Positions 59,280 to 64,000 of a stretch of DNA of 64,000 nt are shown in pieces. The notes below the pieces were generated by a model that was not told the DNA's origin, did no database searches, and saw nothing but the letters and a program-made list of their open reading frames with translations. Where the stretch lies: positions 62,001-126,000 of the forward strand of contig CATXOC010000002.1 in assembly GCA_958399925.1 (NCBI GenBank), read 5' to 3'. The DNA is from an uncultured Candidatus Saccharibacteria bacterium (GTDB taxonomy: Bacteria; Patescibacteriota; Saccharimonadia; Saccharimonadales; Saccharimonadaceae). Position 1 is the stretch's first letter; every line of letters starts with the position of its first letter. Position numbers and translations under genes: made by a program.

Positions 59280-60728
59280 ATGACAGAAATTCGTACTCGA
59301 TTTGCGCCTAGTCCGACTGGCTATATTCATGTCGGCAATGTGCGCTCCGCATTATATCCATACTTTATTGCACGTCAAAACAACGGCAAATTTGTTCTAC
59401 GTATCGAAGATACTGACCAGAATCGTTTCGTTGATGGCGCGGAAGACTTAATTATCGATGTTCTGAAATGGCTGGACATTGATTGGGATGAAGGTCCAAC
59501 TGGTGATGGCACCGAGAATGGTAACTATGGCCCCTATCATCAAACTAAGCGTCGTGCTAGCTATCACGAGTGGGCGCAGAAATTAGTGGACACCGGCTAT
59601 GCTTATGCGGATCCACGTAGTCACGGCGAAATTGAGGATCTGAAGAAAGTAGCCGAGCAAAACCATCAAACATTCCTATACCGCAACAATCGTCCGAACG
59701 AGTATGTCGAATGGGACGGTACACAGCCCCTGCGTTTCAAGGTTAAAGAACCTAAGCGCTACAGCTGGCACGACGAAGTTATGGGCGACCTTTCTGCTGG
59801 CGAAGATGCGGTTGATGACTTTATTATCATGAAGTCTGACGGCTTGCCGACCTATAACTTCGCACATATTGTTGACGATGCTCTAATGCATATTACGCAT
59901 GTTATACGTGGCCAAGAATATATCAGTTCTATGCCTAAATATTTGGCTCTTTATGAAGCCTTGGGGCTAGAGTGCCCAATCTTCGCTCATTTACCGCACA
60001 TCTTAGCTCCTCAGGGCAATAAGAAATTAGGCAAACGCGACGGCGCAAAATCTGTTAGCGAATATCGCGATGAAGGTTATTTGCCAGAGGCTATGCTAAA
60101 CTTCCTCGCCTGCCTGGGCTGGAATGATGGTACCGAGCAAGAACTATTTACCAAGGAAGAACTAATCGAAAAGTTCAGCTTTGCTCACGTGCAGAAATCT
60201 GGCGCACGCTTTGACGAGAAGCGTTTGCAGTGGATGAATGCTCAGTGGATCAAGCGGTTAACTACTGATGACCTACTGAATCGCGTCGATAAGTTCTGGG
60301 GTGAACATGGCAAAATGGCGGATGACACAAGGAAGAAGGCTGTTCTAGCTGTTGTCCAAGACCGCATGAAAATATTGAATGACCTGCCATCACTATCCGA
60401 GTACTTCTTCGATCGACCAACACCTGATTGGGACATGGTACATAGCAATAAACAGCTGAAGAAACATGACGATGAAGAATTGGTTGGGTTACTGCAGAAA
60501 GCTATTGCCAAGCTAAGTGACGCCGACTTTACATCCGAGGAAGATTTGCAGACTAGATTGAACGAGCTGTTAGTAGAAACAGCGCAAAAGCCGATGATCC
60601 TATTTAGTATCATTCGCTTTGCCCTTACTTGGGCTCCGTTCAGTCCTGGACTGCCTGAAACTATGCGTCTATTGGGTCGTGATGAAACTCTAGCGCGTCT
60701 AAATCAGGCTGTTGAAGCATCGAAATAG
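59280..60728 (+). CDS. gltX: Glutamyl-tRNA synthetase
   Basis: 482 residues, class I. The HIGH-like motif is PSPTGYIHVGNVRSAL, and the KMSKS-like motif is LGKRDGAKSV. The anticodon-binding domain follows. tRNA-Glu(CTC) lies 2 kb downstream. Bacteria lacking GlnRS use a non-discriminating GluRS plus GatCAB to make Gln-tRNA; neither is in this window, so this cannot be settled. The gene has a TATAAT box 7 nt before the ATG and no Shine-Dalgarno. Confidence 0.96.
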   Translation: MTEIRTRFAPSPTGYIHVGNVRSALYPYFIARQNNGKFVLRIEDTDQNRFVDGAEDLIIDVLKWLDIDWDEGPTGDGTENGNYGPYHQTKRRASYHEWAQKLVDTGYAYADPRSHGEIEDLKKVAEQNHQTFLYRNNRPNEYVEWDGTQPLRFKVKEPKRYSWHDEVMGDLSAGEDAVDDFIIMKSDGLPTYNFAHIVDDALMHITHVIRGQEYISSMPKYLALYEALGLECPIFAHLPHILAPQGNKKLGKRDGAKSVSEYRDEGYLPEAMLNFLACLGWNDGTEQELFTKEELIEKFSFAHVQKSGARFDEKRLQWMNAQWIKRLTTDDLLNRVDKFWGEHGKMADDTRKKAVLAVVQDRMKILNDLPSLSEYFFDRPTPDWDMVHSNKQLKKHDDEELVGLLQKAIAKLSDADFTSEEDLQTRLNELLVETAQKPMILFSIIRFALTWAPFSPGLPETMRLLGRDETLARLNQAVEASK

Positions 60729-60780
60729 CTTGTGCTAAAATATTTATATCTTAGCTAAAAAATGAGGTATGGGAGGGCTA

Positions 60781-62295
60781 GTGTCAAACAAAGTTAAGCT
60801 CGTTAAAATTGGCGATTTATCCAAGCATGTAGCAATTGCTGGCGTACTAACAATCGTAGCAACGCAGGTGTTCGCGTGTATATTCTGTCTATTTACTAAG
60901 AGTGTTTTTGGTATCGATAATCCTATCGTACTGCTAGCCATATTGATTATTACGGAAAGCTTGGGTGGTGTAGCGCTAATTCTATTAGTACTACATCCAA
61001 CCGCTATTCTATCTGATGCACTTGTTCAGGTTAGTGGCGAGTACTCAACGAAAACTCCACCAAATATAAATGACTTACACGGTATAGACAAGAATGAGCT
61101 AGCTCTATGCTTAAAGGTAATATACCAACAAACCGACAGCAAGCCAGATGATGCGGCTGCCAAAAATAACACCGCTACAAATATCCTTCAACAGCTACCA
61201 GTCGGCATAATTACATTGAACGATACGTTTAATATTGTCTATGCAAATGATCTGGCGCCAGTATACAGTGCTGAAGGTCATCGCTTTATAAAACTTGATT
61301 TCAGTACCGATGCTTTGTCTCTGGAAAAATGGCTAATTAATGCAAAGCAGAATACCTTACATGCTAATCATGTTTGGACTAGAATACAAGATGCGCCTGC
61401 TGGCAGCGCTGAGAATCGACACATCTATGATGTTGTAGCCAGCTATCAGCGCAACACTCATAGCAGTGACGATATCACAATAATAACCATCGATCGCACA
61501 GATGATTACGTCGAGAGCGAAGACAACATGGACTTTATAACGCTTGCGGCACACGAGCTTCGTGGTCCAATCACTACTATACGAGGCTATCTCGATATTC
61601 TAGAAGAACAGACCGAGTCGACTGCAACGGCCGAACAAAAAATGCTGATGGATCGGCTGAATGTATCTGCGCGGCGCTTAGCATCGTATGTTAATAACAT
61701 TCTAAACACTAGCCGCTACGACCGTAGACATCTAAAATTAAAGCTAGCTGAGACCAAGGTAGCCGATATTGTAAACTATATCCGTGAAGACATGGAACTG
61801 CGCGCAACGACCGTTAACCGCTCGATTGACTGGCAAATTCCAGCAAATCTACCCACTGTTGCTGCCGATCGAAGCAGTATCAGCGAGGTTCTAAGCAATC
61901 TGGTTGATAATGCCATTAAATATAGTCGCGATGGCGGCAAGGTATTGGTAACAGCTGCTGCTAGTGGCTGCTTTGTCGAAATCAGCGTAATTGATCACGG
62001 TATTGGCATACCGCAATCTGTTGCTGAACATCTATTCAGTAAATTCTATCGCAGTCACCGCTCTAGTGGATCGACTAGCGGATCGGGGTTAGGCCTTTAT
62101 ATATCACGCGCTATTGTCGAAAGTCATGGTGGTCAAATCAGTTTTCAATCAACTGAAGGAAAAGGCAGCACCTTTGCGTTTACCCTACCAATTTACAGCT
62201 ATGTGCGTTCGCAGCTAGAAAGCAATCAGAACTCAAATGCTGGTCTAGTATCTCAAAATAATGTGATTAGCAATCACGGAAGGATGGTGGAATGA
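60781..62295 (+). CDS. Membrane histidine kinase with PAS-like domain
   Basis: 504 residues from a GTG (60781-60783), preceded by GGGAGGG, which fits better than the ATG at 60769 that lies inside the Shine-Dalgarno. Two N-terminal membrane helices (about 15-40 and 47-75). PAS-like LPVGIITLNDTFNIVYANDLAP, HisKA with His258 in LAAHELRGPITTI, HATPase with NLVDNAIKYS, DHGIGIP and GSGLGLYISRA. It is followed directly by a receiver gene (ATGA overlap), so the pair is a two-component system. Confidence 0.92.
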   Translation: MSNKVKLVKIGDLSKHVAIAGVLTIVATQVFACIFCLFTKSVFGIDNPIVLLAILIITESLGGVALILLVLHPTAILSDALVQVSGEYSTKTPPNINDLHGIDKNELALCLKVIYQQTDSKPDDAAAKNNTATNILQQLPVGIITLNDTFNIVYANDLAPVYSAEGHRFIKLDFSTDALSLEKWLINAKQNTLHANHVWTRIQDAPAGSAENRHIYDVVASYQRNTHSSDDITIITIDRTDDYVESEDNMDFITLAAHELRGPITTIRGYLDILEEQTESTATAEQKMLMDRLNVSARRLASYVNNILNTSRYDRRHLKLKLAETKVADIVNYIREDMELRATTVNRSIDWQIPANLPTVAADRSSISEVLSNLVDNAIKYSRDGGKVLVTAAASGCFVEISVIDHGIGIPQSVAEHLFSKFYRSHRSSGSTSGSGLGLYISRAIVESHGGQISFQSTEGKGSTFAFTLPIYSYVRSQLESNQNSNAGLVSQNNVISNHGRMVE

Positions 62296-62687
62296 ATGTA
62301 GTGCAAAGTGAAGCAAATAAGCGGATACTGATTATCGATGACGATACTCTAACTAGCGACATGTATATGTATGCTCTTAGTCATGCAGGATATACAGTGG
62401 ATATTGTCACAAGTGGACGCGAAGGTCAGATAGAGTTAAATAGTGGCAAACACGATTTAGTGCTACTAGATTTGATGTTACCTGACCTCAATGGATGTAA
62501 AATCTTAGCTAAATGGCGACAAGTGCGTCCGCTCCACACTCGCCCTAGCATAATTGTACTAACCAACTGCGACCAAGACGAGTCTAGTCGAAAACTCCTA
62601 GAAAATGCAGCCGATGCTTATATGGTAAAAGCTAGCACGACGCCACGAAAGTTATTAAAACTTATTGCATCGATTCTAGATAAATGA
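62292..62687 (+). CDS. Single-domain response regulator
   Basis: 131 residues, receiver domain only. The acidic pair IDDD (15-18), phospho-acceptor Asp60 in LLDLMLP, Thr91 and Lys113 are present. No output domain, so it acts CheY-like by protein interaction, or feeds a phosphorelay. It overlaps the upstream kinase gene (ATGA) and ends before tRNA-Glu. Confidence 0.94.
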   Translation: MNVVQSEANKRILIIDDDTLTSDMYMYALSHAGYTVDIVTSGREGQIELNSGKHDLVLLDLMLPDLNGCKILAKWRQVRPLHTRPSIIVLTNCDQDESSRKLLENAADAYMVKASTTPRKLLKLIASILDK

Positions 62688-62703
62688 TAATATATTAACA
62701 CGT

Positions 62704-62778
62704 GGCCTCATCGTCTAGCGGCTAGGACACTGGGTTCTCATCCCAACAACTGGGGTTCGATTCCCCATGAGGTCACCA
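62704..62778 (+). tRNA. tRNA-Glu (anticodon CTC)
   Basis: 75 nt. Acceptor GGCCTCA pairs with TGAGGTC (one G-T), discriminator A, CCA encoded. Loop TTCTCAT gives anticodon CTC. The first pair of the anticodon stem (CTGGG/CCCAA) is a C-A mismatch. A TAATAT box lies just upstream. Confidence 0.94.
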
Positions 62779-62800
62779 TAAAAATTATTGAGAATTAGCG

Positions 62801-64000
62801 GTGGGAAGTTTATTTAGTTTTTTACATACGAAGAATCCCCGAGGGGATTCTTCTTCATCATCAGAAACTACGATGGCCGAAAAGTCTAAATTGGTCATTA
62901 ATAACACCTCTGATGGTATAGCGATTATTGATAGTAAAGGCATTATACAGTTGTTTAATCCTGCTGGTGAAGCTATGCTTGGGTGGAAGGCGGATAATGC
63001 TGTGTCTTTAGACTTTCGCTCGGTATTTAAGCTCGTCAACAATGCCGGCCATGATATAGCGGATAGCGAGAATCCTATCCTAAGGACGCTACAGACTAAC
63101 CAGCCACAGGCTAGCCGTTCACTATTTTTGGAAACCGCCTCACACCAGAGGATGGCCGCTTCAATTAAGGTGTCCCCTATCATCGCAGACAATGGCAGTT
63201 CTGATGGTATTGTACTAGTCTTCCGTGACATCACCAAAGAAACAGCCGAGCAGCATGCGCAGACGGATTTTATTTCAACTGCAAGTCATGAAATGCGTAC
63301 GCCAGTCGCGATTATTGAGGGATACCTAGGTATGATATTGAATCCTGAGACTGCTACTATTGACGCACGTGCGCGTAGCTACGCCGAAAAGGCGCATAAC
63401 TCAGTCAAACGCTTAGGTAGCCTGTTCCAAGACTTGCTGGACGTAACCAAAGCCGATGATCACCGCATGGAGAATGTCCCGGTTTTGATCGATGCGGTTG
63501 CAGCAGCCAAACAGTTGGTAAGTGATTTTCAAACTAAGGCCAAGGAAAAGGGTCTGTATCTCGTTTACTATGATCCGACTGGACAATCAGCGGAAAATAC
63601 CCAGGTTGTAGTAACGCCGCCGTCGGTTATATATGTCGACTACGATCAGCTAGAAGAAGTCCTAAGCAACATTATTGACAATGCAATCAAGTACACAAAA
63701 ACAGGAGGCATAAAAGTTAGCGTCGCTAATATCGACAAACGAGTTCATATAGAGGTAGCTGATACAGGAATCGGCATTCCTGTCGAAGACATCCCTCACC
63801 TATTTCAGAAGTTCTATCGCATTGACAATAGCCAGACGCGCGAAATCGGTGGTACCGGTTTAGGTTTGTATTTAATAAAGAAATTAACCGAAAACATGGG
63901 CGGTACTGTTGGTGTTAGTAGCGACTATGGTAAAGGATCTCGTTTCTGGGTTGAATTTGTTGCGCTTAATCACGAAGAGATGGTTCGTTGCGCTCAAGAA
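62801..64000 (+). CDS. Soluble PAS histidine kinase (C-terminus cut by window edge)
   Basis: 400 codons to the window end, no stop yet. A GTG at 62801 opens the frame; an ATG at 62873 is the alternative. Between them lies a strong hairpin (62831-62852), so the ATG may be the true start. PAS domain IIDSKGIIQLFNPAGEAML, then HisKA with His163 (GTG numbering) in DFISTASHEMRTPVAI, HATPase with NIIDNAIKYT, DTGIGIP and GTGLGLYLI, and a final KGSRFWVEF. No membrane helix, so a cytoplasmic kinase. Together with the kinase-receiver pair, it could share the single receiver. Confidence 0.9.
   Translation, partial: MGSLFSFLHTKNPRGDSSSSSETTMAEKSKLVINNTSDGIAIIDSKGIIQLFNPAGEAMLGWKADNAVSLDFRSVFKLVNNAGHDIADSENPILRTLQTNQPQASRSLFLETASHQRMAASIKVSPIIADNGSSDGIVLVFRDITKETAEQHAQTDFISTASHEMRTPVAIIEGYLGMILNPETATIDARARSYAEKAHNSVKRLGSLFQDLLDVTKADDHRMENVPVLIDAVAAAKQLVSDFQTKAKEKGLYLVYYDPTGQSAENTQVVVTPPSVIYVDYDQLEEVLSNIIDNAIKYTKTGGIKVSVANIDKRVHIEVADTGIGIPVEDIPHLFQKFYRIDNSQTREIGGTGLGLYLIKKLTENMGGTVGVSSDYGKGSRFWVEFVALNHEEMVRCAQE
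62831..62852 (+). repeat. Strong hairpin between tRNA-Glu and the third histidine kinase
   Basis: Perfect ten-base inverted repeat AAGAATCCCC (62831-62840) / GGGGATTCTT (62843-62852), followed by TCTTCATC. It may terminate the tRNA transcript or lie in the leader of the kinase gene, and it influences which start codon is used. Confidence 0.7.

Noticed and set aside
62785..63237. A 150-codon open frame on the minus strand at the end of the window
   Set aside because: It is opposite a plus-strand frame with clear PAS, HisKA and HATPase motifs that stays open for 400 codons. The minus frame shows no family features.

Overview
The window looks like a stretch of chromosome from a member of Candidatus Saccharibacteria (TM7, candidate phyla radiation). 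This is an inference from gene content and style: compact divergent housekeeping genes, cysteine-free forms of ribosomal proteins L36, L33 and S4, a glycogen-type GT4/GH57/GH15 cluster, a sortase next to secY, and very short intergenic spaces. The standard genetic code fits throughout. I see no rRNA, CRISPR array, insertion sequence or prophage. Five tRNA genes are present: Trp-CCA, Thr-GGT, Tyr-GTA, Thr-TGT and Glu-CTC, all with encoded CCA.

Layout. 1-6.6 kb: recR (partial), ybaB, a GT39-like membrane protein, then a minus-strand group (unknown 174-aa protein, DsbA-like thioredoxin, dnaX, dnaB). 6.7-7.6 kb: an extremely Asp/Ser-rich protein with its own promoter, followed by twin hairpin terminators. 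7.6-15.2 kb: secE-nusG-rplK-rplA and rplJ-rplL, separated by an NlpC/P60 protein resembling those of conjugative elements, an S66 LD-carboxypeptidase and a divergent RelA/SpoT-like protein. 15.2-18.5 kb: small membrane protein, histidine kinase, YgjP-type metalloprotease, P-loop kinase. 18.9-24.1 kb: glycogen-type operon (GT4 synthase, GH57, GH15, unknown). 24-33 kb: tRNAs, L33, a PopT-family lipid carrier transporter, a TPR protein, a clamp loader delta-prime-like protein, a pseudouridine synthase, trpS, pullulanase, and an unknown gene with an in-frame amber codon. 32.9-41.2 kb: prmC, an MBL-fold protein, a MacB-type ABC transporter, two paralogous membrane proteins and alpha-glucan phosphorylase. 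41.3-52.7 kb: a large secreted protein, Rrf2-YhgE, MgtA-type ATPase, esterase, tgt and an AI-2E family permease. 52.8-59.1 kb: secY-sortase-infA-rpmJ-rpsM-rpsK-rpsD-rpoA-rplQ-rplM-rpsI. 59.3-64 kb: gltX, a histidine kinase with a single-domain response regulator, tRNA-Glu, and another histidine kinase cut by the window end.

How it works together. GT4 synthase, GH57, GH15, pullulanase and GT35 phosphorylase cover synthesis, debranching and breakdown of an alpha-glucan store. The translation and secretion genes (ribosomal proteins, rpoA, secY/secE, nusG, aminoacyl-tRNA synthetases) form compact operons. Sortase, NlpC/P60, LD-carboxypeptidase and the PopT-like protein serve the cell envelope.

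The most striking recurring signal is regulatory. At least sixteen genes have a -10 box ending about 6-9 nt before the start codon and no Shine-Dalgarno sequence, which suggests widespread leaderless mRNAs. Other points worth checking are the degenerate RelA/SpoT-like protein, the interrupted unknown gene near 32 kb, and a direct-repeat operator candidate upstream of rrf2-yhgE. No gene exceeds the others as a clear new defence or mobile system. Intergenic stretches longer than 300 bases do not occur.
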